Positions 32,998-43,111 are shown, counted from the stretch's first letter. The stretch is DNA of 64,000 nucleotides from Candidatus Gastranaerophilales bacterium (GCA_910587375.1 CAJULR010000010.1:19493-83492), one strand, 5' to 3'. Program-made: numbers and translations. The notes: generated from the sequence alone by a model not told the origin.

Positions 32998-33944
32998 AAA
33001 ATATTATAGATAAAAAAGCAAAAATTGCAGTTTTATGCGGCGGAATGTCCAACGAGAGAGAGGTTTCTCTTCGAAGCGGAAAAAATGTTTTGGCTGCTCT
33101 AAAAAGGCTTGGGTATGAAAACGCTGAAATGGTAGACGCCACAAGGGATTGTGTTGAAATCCTTGCCAAGGGCGGGTTTGAGTTTGCTTATAATACTTTG
33201 CATGGAAAATACGGTGAAGACGGCTGCATTCAGGGGCTTTTAGAAATTTTAGGGATAAAATATACCGGTTGTGATGTGAAATCAAGCGCAATTTGTATGG
33301 ATAAAGAAATGACAAAAAATGTCCTAAAGGCTGCGGGGCTCAACATTATAAAATCTGCTTGTATAAAATATGATGAAAATTTGGATATTGAAGCAGCAGT
33401 GGAGGGGCTTAAATTCCCTTTAATGGTAAAGCCTTCAGGGGAAGGCTCCAGCATTGGGATGAGCAAAGTTGATAGCATTGAAGAATTAAAAGAGGCCCTA
33501 AAGGTTGCCCAAAAATCGGATAAGAAAATTCTTTTGGAAGAATATCTCCAGGGGACAAGCATTACGGTTGGTGTTTTAGAGGATGTTGAAAAGAATGAAA
33601 TTTTTGCAACGCCAATTTTAGAGTTCAGAACAAAAACGCTTTGGTATGATTTTGAGGCAAAATATACAGAAGGTATGACTCAATTTATCCTTCCTGCGGA
33701 GCTTCCTGGGGCTTTAACGAAAGAAATTCAAAAGATGGCCGTTTTAGCGCATAAAGCGTGTGATTGTTCCGGCGTTTCCAGGGTAGATTTTTTAGTTTAC
33801 AATAATGTTCCGTACGTTTTAGAAATAAATACAAACCCTGGCATGACTGATTTATCGGACCTTCCTGCGCAGGCAAAGGCAATGGGGATAGATTACGATA
33901 ATCTTGTGCAGCTTGTTTTAAATACGGCCGCAAAAGAACTTTAA
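32973..33944 (+). CDS. ddl: D-alanine--D-alanine ligase
   Basis: ATP-grasp enzyme making D-Ala-D-Ala. CGGMSNEREVSLRSG and LHGKYGEDGCIQGLLE start the protein; KPSGEGSSIGMSKV is the ATP-grasp loop; VPYVLEINTNPGMT is the metal-binding motif near the C-terminus. 323 aa. It begins within the end of murB and is followed after 54 bp by ftsQ. Confidence 0.96.
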   Translation: MEYTGQKIKNIIDKKAKIAVLCGGMSNEREVSLRSGKNVLAALKRLGYENAEMVDATRDCVEILAKGGFEFAYNTLHGKYGEDGCIQGLLEILGIKYTGCDVKSSAICMDKEMTKNVLKAAGLNIIKSACIKYDENLDIEAAVEGLKFPLMVKPSGEGSSIGMSKVDSIEELKEALKVAQKSDKKILLEEYLQGTSITVGVLEDVEKNEIFATPILEFRTKTLWYDFEAKYTEGMTQFILPAELPGALTKEIQKMAVLAHKACDCSGVSRVDFLVYNNVPYVLEINTNPGMTDLSDLPAQAKAMGIDYDNLVQLVLNTAAKEL

Positions 33945-33998
33945 AAAACGTTTTAAGGTTTTAAATGTGGGCCAGGATAAAATATAACCGAACGGCAG

Positions 33999-34991
33999 AT
34001 GATAAATAACAACCAACAGCAGCAATATTATTACAGACGCAAACTGCGCGCAAATAAAATGAGGCGCAGAATAATTTCTGCCAAAAATGCAATTAGGAAC
34101 CTGAGGGCGCTTGTTCGTGTGGGGCTGATTTTTGGTTTTATTTATTTTGGTATTTGGGTTTTGAAGCTGCCACAGTGGTTTATTGACCCTACGCTGCTTG
34201 CGATGGCGGATGATTCTGTTGTAAAAATTGAAGGAAATCTAATTACGCCAAAATATAAAATCGTCGACCTTGTGAAGCAGACGCAGCTTCCGCATACGCA
34301 GGTTTTCAGGCTTGATACAAGGGAGCTTGAAAGAAATATTGCGCAATTACAGCCTATAAAAAAGGTGTATGCACGTCGTTATTGGTTTCCTGCACGCTTA
34401 AATATTCTTGTGGAAGAGAGAGTTCCCGTGTTTTTAATTGCCCCAAACCTTCAAACAGAGCCCATTTCGGCAATTACAATTGATGGCGTTTTTATAGACA
34501 GGGAATATATGCCAATTCCTAAAAAATTTAAGGCGACAAAAATTTTAACGTACGGAATTCGTGGCGATGACTATGAACAGTGGGATAAAAAACGTGTAGA
34601 CGAGATTTTAAAGCTTATAAAAACAATTGAGGCTTATGCCAAAAAAGATGTAAAATATGTGGATTTAAGAAACCCTAAAGATGTTTATGTTCAAATAGGC
34701 GATATTATGTTACGTCTTGGCGAAATTAATGAATCTATCTACAACAGAACCAAATGGATTGCGACAATTCTTCCCGAGGCGCAAAATAAATATGGCGGAA
34801 AGATTAAATATATCGACCTTCGTTGGGAAGACGCCAGATATATTAAGCTTGATAATAATGCAAAACACGTTGAGGGGAACAAAAAGCGCGATTTTTCAGA
34901 CGACACCGAGGAAGAAAATGCAGGAAATGAAGCAGAAGGCGGCCTAAATTCAGAAGGCGGTGTTGAATTTGGAGAGGATGAAATTTTATAA
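33999..34991 (+). CDS. ftsQ: Cell division protein FtsQ/DivIB
   Basis: 330 residues: a basic Gln/Arg-rich cytosolic N-terminus (about 1-40), one membrane helix (about 41-57, VGLIFGFIYFGIWVL), a POTRA domain (about 68-140, VVKIEGN to NILVEERVPVFLI), the FtsQ domain with VDLRNPKDVYVQIG and IDLRW, then an acidic disordered tail (EEENAGNEAEGG). It belongs to the divisome. It is last in the dcw-type group murC-murB-ddl-ftsQ; no ftsA or ftsZ follows here. Confidence 0.9.
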   Translation: MINNNQQQQYYYRRKLRANKMRRRIISAKNAIRNLRALVRVGLIFGFIYFGIWVLKLPQWFIDPTLLAMADDSVVKIEGNLITPKYKIVDLVKQTQLPHTQVFRLDTRELERNIAQLQPIKKVYARRYWFPARLNILVEERVPVFLIAPNLQTEPISAITIDGVFIDREYMPIPKKFKATKILTYGIRGDDYEQWDKKRVDEILKLIKTIEAYAKKDVKYVDLRNPKDVYVQIGDIMLRLGEINESIYNRTKWIATILPEAQNKYGGKIKYIDLRWEDARYIKLDNNAKHVEGNKKRDFSDDTEEENAGNEAEGGLNSEGGVEFGEDEIL

Positions 34992-35041
34992 CCGTTTTTT
35001 ATGCCTTTTGGCTTTTTGCAGTTAAGTGTTGAATGCCGGTT

Positions 35042-36439
35042 TTACAAGCTAAAATAACTTTCTGTAAGCGCTTTTAAATTTGGGTTTTTTATCTTGTCTA
35101 AGATTTCTTCTTTATTTAAAAGTTCAAGTTTTCCAAAAGTTTTAAGAATTCTGACACCTTCTGAAATTATATCTTCAAACTTTGCAACCAAAACGGTTTT
35201 GGCTATTTTTTCGGCAAATTCCGTCTTTCCAAAGTTTAAAATGATGTCGAATGTTTCTAATATTCTTTCTCTTTGAAGTTCTTGCGCCTCAACAGCGGCA
35301 TTTTTGGCGTTGTTTATCAAGGCCAGTTCTTCTTCAAGGCCTTTAAATAAATCAATTTTTATCGTGTTTAAAAATTCGCTTATGTTTGAAACTTCTTTTT
35401 TAACATCTTTTGAAAGGTCGAAAGTGTAAATATCCTCTCTTGAAATAAGGTTAAATTGATATTTTGCCTTTAAAATTATTCTTTTAACATAGGCAGAGCT
35501 TATATTTGGAGCATTTTGCGCCGGCATTTGCGTTGTGCAGTCTTTTTTCAAGGAATTTTTGTCTTCGTTTTTGTCTTCGGGCAAAAATTTATCTTCGCTT
35601 AACATTTTGCAAAGATACTTTACAAAATCTAAAATTTCAAAATCAAAAACTGTTTCAAGAGAAATTTCTTCAGGGTATGCGCCAAGAATTGTGTCGAAAA
35701 CTTCAAGCGCTTCTTTTGTTTTACCTTTTTCGACAAGTTCAAAAAGAGGAGTTAAATACAGAATGCTTGAAGCGGCAAAGCTTTTGGAGCATGTGTTTTT
35801 AAAATACTGAAAAAGCGCGTCAAATGCGTCTTTATCACTATATGATACAAGAAAGTTTACATATTTATATTTTTCAAAATCTGCTTCGATGTTTGTCACA
35901 CAAAGCGCAGAATCCGCTTCAAAGGCTGAGTTTGCGCTTTTAATGGCATTCAAAGCTTCGCTATAAAGCCTTCTGTCATTGAATTTATTAAGAGCAAGTG
36001 CGCAATTTTGTGCCAAAGGTTCAAAATCAGAGAATGCAAATTTTTCTAAATATTCTACTGCAACAGGGTCGTTTATTTGGCAAAAATACGCCGCAGCATA
36101 AGCTTTTTGCCCATTATCGCCCTCTTCAAAAAGCGCTAAGATTTCATCTGTTAAATCTTCATTTGCAAATTTTACCCAGGAATTTACAATGAAGTTTTCA
36201 AAATCCAAACTGTAAATTTTTGTGAATTTGAAAACGTTTTGCAAGTTTCCAGCATTCACGGCGCCACAAAGGTTTTTTGCAATTTTTTCTTTTATAAAAT
36301 CAAATATGAATTCTGATTTTTCAGAAAGTTTTTTAAATGTTTCAATATCCCCGGTGTCAACAATGGCGCGTGCTGCAGCCCTTGAGATTTCAAGGTTTTT
36401 TGAAATTAAATCGTTTGCTCTTTTACATCCTAAATCCAT
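35042..36439 (-). CDS. helical-repeat (HEAT-like) protein, unknown
   Basis: 465 residues, almost entirely alpha-helical with regular Phe/Leu/Ala spacing, resembling HEAT or ARM solenoids. Residues about 290-310 form a Lys/Asp-rich linker. No family named. ATG 36439 is chosen (the frame extends to 36475). It has no Shine-Dalgarno, and TATAAT on the minus strand (36446-36451) ends exactly 6 nt upstream, suggesting a leaderless mRNA. It is divergent from pyrH. Confidence 0.65.
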   Translation of the reverse strand: MDLGCKRANDLISKNLEISRAAARAIVDTGDIETFKKLSEKSEFIFDFIKEKIAKNLCGAVNAGNLQNVFKFTKIYSLDFENFIVNSWVKFANEDLTDEILALFEEGDNGQKAYAAAYFCQINDPVAVEYLEKFAFSDFEPLAQNCALALNKFNDRRLYSEALNAIKSANSAFEADSALCVTNIEADFEKYKYVNFLVSYSDKDAFDALFQYFKNTCSKSFAASSILYLTPLFELVEKGKTKEALEVFDTILGAYPEEISLETVFDFEILDFVKYLCKMLSEDKFLPEDKNEDKNSLKKDCTTQMPAQNAPNISSAYVKRIILKAKYQFNLISREDIYTFDLSKDVKKEVSNISEFLNTIKIDLFKGLEEELALINNAKNAAVEAQELQRERILETFDIILNFGKTEFAEKIAKTVLVAKFEDIISEGVRILKTFGKLELLNKEEILDKIKNPNLKALTESYFSL

Positions 36440-36445
36440 AACAAT

Positions 36446-36488
36446 ATTATACAAAAGATTATACATTGGGGCCATTTTTTAGTATAAT
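36446..36488. promoter_or_regulatory. divergent -10 elements between 36439 gene and pyrH
   Basis: On the minus strand there are two TATAAT hexamers (36446-36451 and 36458-36463). On the plus strand TATAAT lies at 36483-36488 for pyrH. -35 elements are poor on both sides. Confidence 0.5.
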
Positions 36489-36537
36489 GGTTTTAATCGG
36501 TGCCATTTTAATACGGAATTTGAAAAAGAATAATATT

Positions 36538-37269
36538 ATGGGAAAAGATTTAAAATATAAAAAAATTCTGCTCAAAATCAGTGGTGAAGCTCTTCTTGGG
36601 GAGCAAGAATTCGGGATTGACCCAAAGCCTGTTGAAATGATTGCAACGGAAATTAAAAAAGCGCATGACCTTGGTGTGCAGATTGCCGTTGTTGTTGGGG
36701 GCGGAAACATTTTCAGAGGAATGAAAAATTCTTCAAAACTCGGGATGGACAGAGCTTCAGGCGATTATGTCGGAATGCTTGCAACGGTGATGAATGCAAT
36801 TGCACTGCAATCTGAATTAAGAAAGCTTGGGGTGTCATGCCGGGTGCAGTCTGCAATTACAATGAATAAAATTGCAGAGCCCTATATTAGGTTTAAAGCC
36901 ATTCGCCACCTTGAAAAGAACCGTGTTGTAATTTTTGCGGCGGGGACAGGAAACCCATTCTTTACAACAGATACGGCAGCAGCGCTTCGTGCGGCAGAAA
37001 TTGGCGCAGAGGCCATGCTTATGGCGAAAAACGGCGTGGACGGTGTTTATTCTGATGACCCAAGAATTAACCCTGAAGCTAAAAAGTTTGACAAAATCAC
37101 ATATGATGATGTGATTGTAAAAGGTTTAAAAGTTATGGATTTAACAAGCTGTTCATTGTGTAAACAGAACAACATACCCATTGTGGTATTTGATTTTGCG
37201 CTTGAAAACAGCATAATTAATATCTTAGATAACAAAGACGTAGGCACTTTAGTAGGAGATTTTTCATGA
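36538..37269 (+). CDS. pyrH: Uridylate kinase
   Basis: UMP kinase of the amino-acid-kinase fold, 243 aa from ATG 36538. [46 protein letters not shown] and [14 protein letters not shown] are present. The frame runs upstream to 36466, but that part is not conserved. It heads the common bacterial group pyrH-frr-cdsA and overlaps frr by 4 nt. Confidence 0.95.
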   Translation: MGKDLKYKKILLKISGEALLGEQEFGIDPKPVEMIATEIKKAHDLGVQIAVVVGGGNIFRGMKNSSKLGMDRASGDYVGMLATVMNAIALQSELRKLGVSCRVQSAITMNKIAEPYIRFKAIRHLEKNRVVIFAAGTGNPFFTTDTAAALRAAEIGAEAMLMAKNGVDGVYSDDPRINPEAKKFDKITYDDVIVKGLKVMDLTSCSLCKQNNIPIVVFDFALENSIINILDNKDVGTLVGDFS

Positions 37270-37826
37270 GTGTAGATGAAATTAAAACTCAAGGTACTGA
37301 TAAAATGGAAAAATGTATTGCGCAGCTCAAAAAAGAGCTTGTGACAATCAGGACAGGCAGGGCAAACCCGCTTATTTTGGAAAAAGTTTTAATCGACTAT
37401 TACGGTACGCCTACAAAATTAAGACAATTATCCCAAGTGACCGTGCAAGATGGCACTACTCTTGTGATTGCGCCTTTTGATAAAACTATTGTAAAGGAAA
37501 TTGAAAAAGCGTTAATTAAGGCAGATTTAGGAATTACACCAAACTCTGACGGCGTGGTTGTGCGCCTTGTATTCCCGCCTTTAACGGCAGACAGAAGAAA
37601 AGAGCTTTCAAAAGACGTTAAAGCGATGGGCGAAACTGCAAAAGTTGCAATAAGAAACGTTCGCCGTGATTTATCTGACGATATTAAGAAACTTGAAAAG
37701 GCTGAAAACATGCCGGAAGACGCTGTTCGCGACGCGCAGGATTCTGTTCAAAAGTTGACTGATAGATATATAAAAATGATTGATGACATTGTATCTGAAA
37801 AAGAAAAAGAGGTTATGACCGTTTAA
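37266..37826 (+). CDS. frr: Ribosome recycling factor
   Basis: 186 aa, the usual length. [35 protein letters not shown] and the C-terminal [21 protein letters not shown] helix mark RRF, which splits post-termination ribosomes with EF-G. It overlaps pyrH by 4 nt; cdsA follows by 2 nt. Confidence 0.96.
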   Translation: MSVDEIKTQGTDKMEKCIAQLKKELVTIRTGRANPLILEKVLIDYYGTPTKLRQLSQVTVQDGTTLVIAPFDKTIVKEIEKALIKADLGITPNSDGVVVRLVFPPLTADRRKELSKDVKAMGETAKVAIRNVRRDLSDDIKKLEKAENMPEDAVRDAQDSVQKLTDRYIKMIDDIVSEKEKEVMTV

Positions 37827-37828
37827 TT

Positions 37829-38728
37829 ATGGAAGATACGACGGCTGAAAACAAGAAAAATAAGGCTACAAGGGTTGTTACGGGGTTTATAATTTCCGTA
37901 GTTTCCTTGGTATGTATTATTGCAGGCGGTGTGCCACTGTTTTGTTTCTTGATGGGCGTACTTTTTCTTGCGGCAAGAGAATATGTCCATATTCTAAGAA
38001 ATAAAGGGTTTCACCCGAGCCTTTCTTTGATTTGCGCAACAAGCCTTGTTTTTGGGCTTTTGATATTTTTCAGACGCTTTGACCTCGTGCCTTGCGTTCT
38101 TGCTTTTGCAATAATGGCGTCATTTTTGGTGGTGCTTTTTATGGGCCGCCAGCCCTATATTGCAAACGTTGCAACAACAGCACTCGGGTTTATGTACGGA
38201 GGCTGGCTTCCTTGTCATATTCTTTTATTAAGGCAAATAAATTCTGAAAGTGTAAATTTCTTTGTTCCGGGGTTAAATGATGGCCTTTATTATCTTTTGT
38301 ACACATTTTTAATTGTTGTGGCGACTGACATTGGGGCATATTATTTCGGTTCAAAATTTGGAAAAACAAAACTTTCAAAGGTTATTAGCCCGAAAAAAAC
38401 CGTGGAAGGCGCTGTCGGCGGCGGTTTGTTTGCAATCTTTGTTTCCGCTTTTGGTGTGTTTTATACAAATTTGAGCCCAATAGAAGCAGTTATTGGCGGG
38501 TTTTTAATTACGCTTTTTGCCCAGTTTGGAGATTTATCCGAATCTTTGATTAAAAGGGACGCCGGCGTTAAGGATTCAAGCAACATTCTTCCTGGACACG
38601 GCGGCCTTTTGGACAGAGCTGATTCCTACGTTTTCGCGCTTCCTGTTGCTTATTATTACCTTTTCTATTTCACAAGCGGCAACAATGTAATCCTTGATTT
38701 AATTACCTATATTCAAAAGTGTGTATAA
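37829..38728 (+). CDS. cdsA: Phosphatidate cytidylyltransferase
   Basis: Integral membrane enzyme making CDP-diacylglycerol from phosphatidate and CTP. It has about eight hydrophobic helices. The signature begins SLIKRDAGVKDSS and ends LPGHGGLLDR near residue 265, with DIGAYYFGSKFGKTKLS before it. 299 aa, normal. It lies between frr and rnc. Confidence 0.94.
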   Translation: MEDTTAENKKNKATRVVTGFIISVVSLVCIIAGGVPLFCFLMGVLFLAAREYVHILRNKGFHPSLSLICATSLVFGLLIFFRRFDLVPCVLAFAIMASFLVVLFMGRQPYIANVATTALGFMYGGWLPCHILLLRQINSESVNFFVPGLNDGLYYLLYTFLIVVATDIGAYYFGSKFGKTKLSKVISPKKTVEGAVGGGLFAIFVSAFGVFYTNLSPIEAVIGGFLITLFAQFGDLSESLIKRDAGVKDSSNILPGHGGLLDRADSYVFALPVAYYYLFYFTSGNNVILDLITYIQKCV

Positions 38729-38729
38729 A

Positions 38730-39446
38730 ATGGAAATTTCTGCTGAAAGAGAAAAAGAATTAATTGAGTTTGCTTCAAAATATGGTTTGAAGTTTGAGAA
38801 TATCGGGCTTTTGAACCGTGCTTTTGTGCATACATCTTATACAAATGAAAATTCTATTGACATCCTTGAATCTTATGAAAGGCTTGAGTTTTTAGGCGAC
38901 GCTGTTTTAAAAATTGCAATCAGTGATTTTCTTTTTAAAAAATTTCCAAATTTAAGAGAAGGCGACCTTACAAAGCACCGCTCCTGGGTGGTTTCAGATA
39001 AAGAATTGTCTGTTTTTGCAGAAAAAATGGGCTTATCCAAGCTTATTTTGCTTGGGAAAAACGAAGAAGGGCTTGGAGGAAGAGAAAAACCGTCGATTTT
39101 AGCCTGTGCATTTGAGGCGTTTTTAGGGGCAATTTTTCTTGAATATAAAGACCTTGGCCTTAAGGCTGCGTACGATTTTTTGATTGATAATTTTGAAAAT
39201 GAGATTTTAAATTCAAAATTACATAATTATAAAGCGCTTTTGCAGGAATATACACAAGGAGAAAGTCACAAGCTCCCTGTTTATAAAGTTTTAGATGAAT
39301 ATGGCCTTTCGCACGATAAAACCTATGTTATAGGGGTTTATTACAATGATGTTTTAATTGCGCAGGGGCAAGGGCGCTCCAAAAAAGACGCCGAGATGGC
39401 TGCGGCAAAGCTCGCGCTTGAATTTTTAAATGTGGAGATTGTATGA
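38730..39446 (+). CDS. rnc: Ribonuclease III
   Basis: 238 aa double-strand RNA endonuclease. The catalytic signature YERLEFLGDAVL provides Glu53 and Asp57; Glu129 is in CAFEAFLGAIFLE. A C-terminal double-stranded RNA-binding domain covers about 165-235 (NYKALLQEYTQG to KKDAEMAAAKLAL). At the position of the usual metal-ligand Asp (E. coli Asp114) there is Cys126. ATG 38730 is chosen over an in-frame GTG 38721. rpe starts inside its last codons. Confidence 0.93.
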   Translation: MEISAEREKELIEFASKYGLKFENIGLLNRAFVHTSYTNENSIDILESYERLEFLGDAVLKIAISDFLFKKFPNLREGDLTKHRSWVVSDKELSVFAEKMGLSKLILLGKNEEGLGGREKPSILACAFEAFLGAIFLEYKDLGLKAAYDFLIDNFENEILNSKLHNYKALLQEYTQGESHKLPVYKVLDEYGLSHDKTYVIGVYYNDVLIAQGQGRSKKDAEMAAAKLALEFLNVEIV

Positions 39447-40147
39447 CAAAAAGCTTGTGCGATTTTTTCAAAACAATTGACGGCGTGTCGAAAAAAAACA
39501 TTGTGTCGCCATCAATTTTGTCTGCTGATTTTGCAAATTTAGAATCGGAAATTAAAAAAACGGCTCAATTTGGCGCGCAGTGGTGCCATATCGATGTTAT
39601 GGACGGGCATTTTGTTCCAAATATTACAATTGGGGCGCCTGTTGTAAAATCTTTAAGAAATGTTACAAAGCTTAAACTTGATTCGCATTTGATGATTGAA
39701 AATCCGCTTAAATATATTTCGGATTTTATTAACGCAGGCTCTGATATTATAACCTTTCATATTGAGGCTGCAGAAAACTGTGCGAAGGAATGCATTGAGA
39801 TGATAAAAAGCGCCGGGGTTTTGGCCGGGGTTTCTATTAAACCGAATACGCCGGTTGATGTTATTAAAGGCCTTCTTCCTTTTGTTGATATGGTGCTTGT
39901 AATGACAGTGGAACCCGGGTTTTCCGGGCAAAAATTCATGCCAGAAGCTGCAAGAAAGGTAAAAGAAATTAAAGATTTAGTAGGTTATTTAGGGTTGAGT
40001 GAACTTATAATTCAGGTGGATGGCGGTATAAACGCTGAAACTGCAAAAATTTGCGCTGAATATGGCGCCAATTGTTTTGTTGCGGGAAATTATGTCTATA
40101 AAAACCCTGATGTTAAAAGCGCTATTCAAAGCCTTCTTGAGGTCTAA
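39443..40147 (+). CDS. rpe: Ribulose-phosphate 3-epimerase
   Basis: TIM-barrel metalloenzyme interconverting ribulose-5-P and xylulose-5-P. It shows VSPSILSADFANL, HIDVMDGHFVPNITIG, LDSHLMIENP, MTVEPGFSGQKF and QVDGGINAETA. 234 aa, with a slightly longer N-terminus than usual (about 20 residues before the barrel). It overlaps rnc by 4 nt. Confidence 0.95.
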   Translation: MTKSLCDFFKTIDGVSKKNIVSPSILSADFANLESEIKKTAQFGAQWCHIDVMDGHFVPNITIGAPVVKSLRNVTKLKLDSHLMIENPLKYISDFINAGSDIITFHIEAAENCAKECIEMIKSAGVLAGVSIKPNTPVDVIKGLLPFVDMVLVMTVEPGFSGQKFMPEAARKVKEIKDLVGYLGLSELIIQVDGGINAETAKICAEYGANCFVAGNYVYKNPDVKSAIQSLLEV

Positions 40148-40149
40148 CA

Positions 40150-40854
40150 ATGGATGTTTGTAAATTTGCGCGTGCTGAGCTTGAAAAATATTCAGAACCC
40201 GGATATAAAAAATTTTCATCTGCTTTAATTCCAGGCGTGGATAATATTTTAGGTGTAAGAATTCCTATTTTAAGAAAAATTGCAAAAGAAATTGCAAAGG
40301 GCGATTGGGAATTTTTTTTAAAAAATGCGGATGAAAAATATATGGAAGACACAATGCTTTTGGGGCTTGTGCTTGCATACTTGAAAGAAGATTTTGACAA
40401 AATGTTAAAGCTGACAGCGGATTTTGTTCCAAAAATTAATAATTGGGCCGTTTGCGATACGTTTTGCAACGGTCTTAAATTTGTAAAAAAAGACAGGCAA
40501 AAAGCATTTGATTTTTTAATGCCTTATTTAAAATCAAAGGATGAATACAGTTTGCGCTTTGGGGTTGTAATGCTTTTGTCACATTTTATTGACACAGATT
40601 CTTTTGGGTCTGAACTTATTGATGAAATTTTAGAAATTTTGTTCAATTTGAAATCTGAATATTATTATGCAAGGATGGCAATCGCCTGGGCAATTTCAAT
40701 TTGCTATATAAAGTTTCCTGAAAAAACGTTTGAGCGTTTAAAGAAAAATGAACTTGAAGATTTTACTCATAATAAATCAATTTCAAAAATAATTGAATCA
40801 TATAGGGTTCCAAAAGAGGACAAGGAAGAGCTTCGAAAATTAAGGCGCAAATAG
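40150..40854 (+). CDS. DNA alkylation repair enzyme-like protein (AlkD family)
   Basis: 234-residue HEAT-like protein of COG4912. Recognisable blocks are GVRIPILRKIAKEIAK, NNWAVCDTFCNGLK and YYARMAIAWAISICY. AlkD homologues remove alkylated bases; the Trp and Asp in NNWAVCD fit the active-site region. It follows rpe by 2 nt. Confidence 0.85.
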   Translation: MDVCKFARAELEKYSEPGYKKFSSALIPGVDNILGVRIPILRKIAKEIAKGDWEFFLKNADEKYMEDTMLLGLVLAYLKEDFDKMLKLTADFVPKINNWAVCDTFCNGLKFVKKDRQKAFDFLMPYLKSKDEYSLRFGVVMLLSHFIDTDSFGSELIDEILEILFNLKSEYYYARMAIAWAISICYIKFPEKTFERLKKNELEDFTHNKSISKIIESYRVPKEDKEELRKLRRK

Positions 40855-40880
40855 TGTTTGGTGTTTGAATTCGTTTTTAC

Positions 40881-41513
40881 TTAAGTTTCAGGCGCTTGCT
40901 GTATTTCTTCCTTTGATTTTCTTATTGAAAATTCACAGCCGCAGTAAGTTTGTTTGTACATATTGTTAAAATTTGCAATTTTTTGGGTTATGTTGAAACC
41001 GTTGTTTTTCTTAAAATCAAACCTTGCAAACTCGACCCCTGTGGCTTTTGCTGCCTTGAAGGCTTCTGTGAAAATATTTTCTGAAACCTTGTGCGGGCTT
41101 ACGGTTAGTGTTGTTGTGAACTTTTTAAAACCAAGTTCTTTTGCTTTTTTTGCCGTCTGCAAAAGCCGCATTTCAAAACATTTATTACACCTTAAGCCTT
41201 TTTCGGGCTCATCTTCAAGGCCTTGAACCGTTTCGTAGAAAAATTCTGTTCCTAAATTTTTATCATCTTCAACAATAAGGTCAAAATCATATTTTTTACA
41301 ATAATTTTTTAATTCTTCAAGCCGTCTTTCGCGCTCATTTTCAGGGTGAATGTTTGGGTTAAAGAAATATGCGGTTGGAATATAGCCGAGCATTCTTAAA
41401 AGCTGGGAAGGATATCCAAAACATACGGCGCAGCAACAATGGATGAGGATTTTTTTGTCCTCATCTTTAATTTCTTCTTTGTGTAAGCTTTTTATTTTTT
41501 CAAAAAATTCCAT
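40881..41513 (-). CDS. queH: Epoxyqueuosine reductase QueH
   Basis: 210-residue DUF208 protein that performs the last step of queuosine synthesis without cobalamin. Cluster and catalytic cysteines: HCCCAVC (Cys26-28, Cys31) and CNKC in RCNKCFEMRL (Cys109, Cys112), plus YCGCEFS near the C-terminus. It is convergent with the AlkD-like gene and 60 nt downstream of the VKOR-DsbA gene. Confidence 0.92.
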   Translation of the reverse strand: MEFFEKIKSLHKEEIKDEDKKILIHCCCAVCFGYPSQLLRMLGYIPTAYFFNPNIHPENERERRLEELKNYCKKYDFDLIVEDDKNLGTEFFYETVQGLEDEPEKGLRCNKCFEMRLLQTAKKAKELGFKKFTTTLTVSPHKVSENIFTEAFKAAKATGVEFARFDFKKNNGFNITQKIANFNNMYKQTYCGCEFSIRKSKEEIQQAPET

Positions 41514-41573
41514 TGTTCTTTATATATTTTAGAAAACTTCCAAATAGGGTCTTCTTTGAAATGTTGCGCAAAA

Positions 41574-42803
41574 CTATTTTTCGGCCTTGTGTCTGTTTTT
41601 TGCCTGTTTTACAAGGGTTTTTAATTTGTAATATGGAAGTGCACTTTTGTGCTCAATTCCGTCGATTACAATTGTTGGCGTGCCGTTTATGCCAAAGTTT
41701 ATGGCCTTTTGAATTTGTTTTTCAAGGTCTTTTTTAACATCATCAGAATGTGCGTCTGTAAAAAGTTTCTTTCTGTCAATTTGAATTGAGTCTGCTAATT
41801 TTAAAATATCTTCTTCATTTTGAGGAAGGTTATCATAGATGGCACTTGACATATCCCAATATGCCCCTTGTCTTTCTGCCGCAAGGGCGTATTTTGCAAG
41901 GGTGCAGGCGCCCGGGTGCACAGTTTGTCTTAAGGCTGGGTTACACTCAGTGTCGAGCGGGAAATTCATATGATATACAACAATGTCTTTTTCTTCTTTT
42001 GCAAGCTTATGAATCATTGTGTTTGTCACCTTGCAGAACGGGCAGAGGAAATCGCTGTATAGATATACTGTAATGTTGCCATCCGGGTTTCCAAGAGTGT
42101 TTCCCTTGATTGCATAAATATTTTTTTCCATTTTTTGAAATTCTTCAAAAGATTTCATCATTTCTTTGTTTTCAAGTTCTTTTTTAAGTGCGGGCGATAA
42201 AACCATGGAAGTTTGCATATATCCAAGGAACCAAATTCCTCCAAAACACACAATTAAAAACAGAGGAAGGTATTTTTTAACTCCGTCTGCAAAATCTTTT
42301 GCGGTGTTTACAATATCACTTACAAAGAAGCCGTTTTCTTTTGCAACAAGCGCAATTACAAGGTCTATAAAATATGTAACAAAACACAAAAGGCAAATTT
42401 TATGAATTGTAAATATTGAAATAAACGCTAAAACCATTGAGCAGCAAAAGGAAATAAGCCCAAGTGTTGCAATATAGCTTGTTGGGTTTTTAAATACTTT
42501 CAACAGCTCCGTGTTAAGTTTTTCGTTAATTTTATCGACATAGGTTAAAAAGAGAATTACTAAATATAAAAATGTGCCCCAAATTGCAAGGGGAATTCCA
42601 AAAACAAGCGAATAATGTGTTTTTGCAACGCCGTCACAATCAACAAGATTGTTTACGGAGCAAAAACTCGGGTTGAATTCGCTGCTAAAATTTACTTTGA
42701 AATATATATGTATAAGTTCGCCCGTTAAAATGAGTCCGAAAATTGTAAGCAGTGTTAATAAAAATCTTTTATTTTTTGTCATTGTATTGATTGTATTATT
42801 CAT
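41574..42803 (-). CDS. VKOR-DsbA fusion, disulfide bond formation protein
   Basis: 409 residues. The N-terminal vitamin K epoxide reductase domain (about 13-155) has loop cysteines Cys48 and Cys56 (VDCDGVAKT) and the quinone-side Cys137-x2-Cys140 (ICLLC), within four membrane helices. A fifth helix at about 180-197 leads to an extracytoplasmic thioredoxin-fold domain with CPFC at 254-257 and cis-Pro GTPTIVIDG. One protein thus couples oxidation of secreted thiols to quinone reduction, as in cyanobacterial VKOR fusions, although domain order here ends in a DsbA/DsbG-type domain. GGAG lies 10 nt before the ATG. Confidence 0.9.
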   Translation of the reverse strand: MNNTINTMTKNKRFLLTLLTIFGLILTGELIHIYFKVNFSSEFNPSFCSVNNLVDCDGVAKTHYSLVFGIPLAIWGTFLYLVILFLTYVDKINEKLNTELLKVFKNPTSYIATLGLISFCCSMVLAFISIFTIHKICLLCFVTYFIDLVIALVAKENGFFVSDIVNTAKDFADGVKKYLPLFLIVCFGGIWFLGYMQTSMVLSPALKKELENKEMMKSFEEFQKMEKNIYAIKGNTLGNPDGNITVYLYSDFLCPFCKVTNTMIHKLAKEEKDIVVYHMNFPLDTECNPALRQTVHPGACTLAKYALAAERQGAYWDMSSAIYDNLPQNEEDILKLADSIQIDRKKLFTDAHSDDVKKDLEKQIQKAINFGINGTPTIVIDGIEHKSALPYYKLKTLVKQAKNRHKAEK

Positions 42804-43111
42804 TTTAAAATTACTCCAAAACACTCTAAAGTATCATATTTCAGCGTCTTTTCTTATTGTATAACTTATTAGAAAATTGGGCAATTTGTATTTTTTTTCA
42901 TATTTTGTTAAGTAATGTAAATTTACGTCACAAAACCCTAAAGTTATTGTTTTTGTGGTCCGATATCAGTATTGTAATTACATTCTTAGTTGTAATGAAG
43001 GAACAAAAGTTAAGAAATGTAACAATATATACGAAATATGATTTTTGTATATACAAAATGTTTTTATTAACATGTAAGATAGTAAAACCAAGACAAAAGG
43101 TGGTATAAAAA
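42804..43111. promoter_or_regulatory. 308-bp intergenic region with palindrome, upstream of 43112
   Basis: No gene is supported here. It holds a perfect 16-nt palindrome TTTTGTATATACAAAA at 43043-43058, a TGTAACA box at 43018-43024 (88-94 nt before the ATG) that forms GTA-N8-TAC, and AGGTGG before the start codon. The rest is very AT-rich. Confidence 0.5.
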
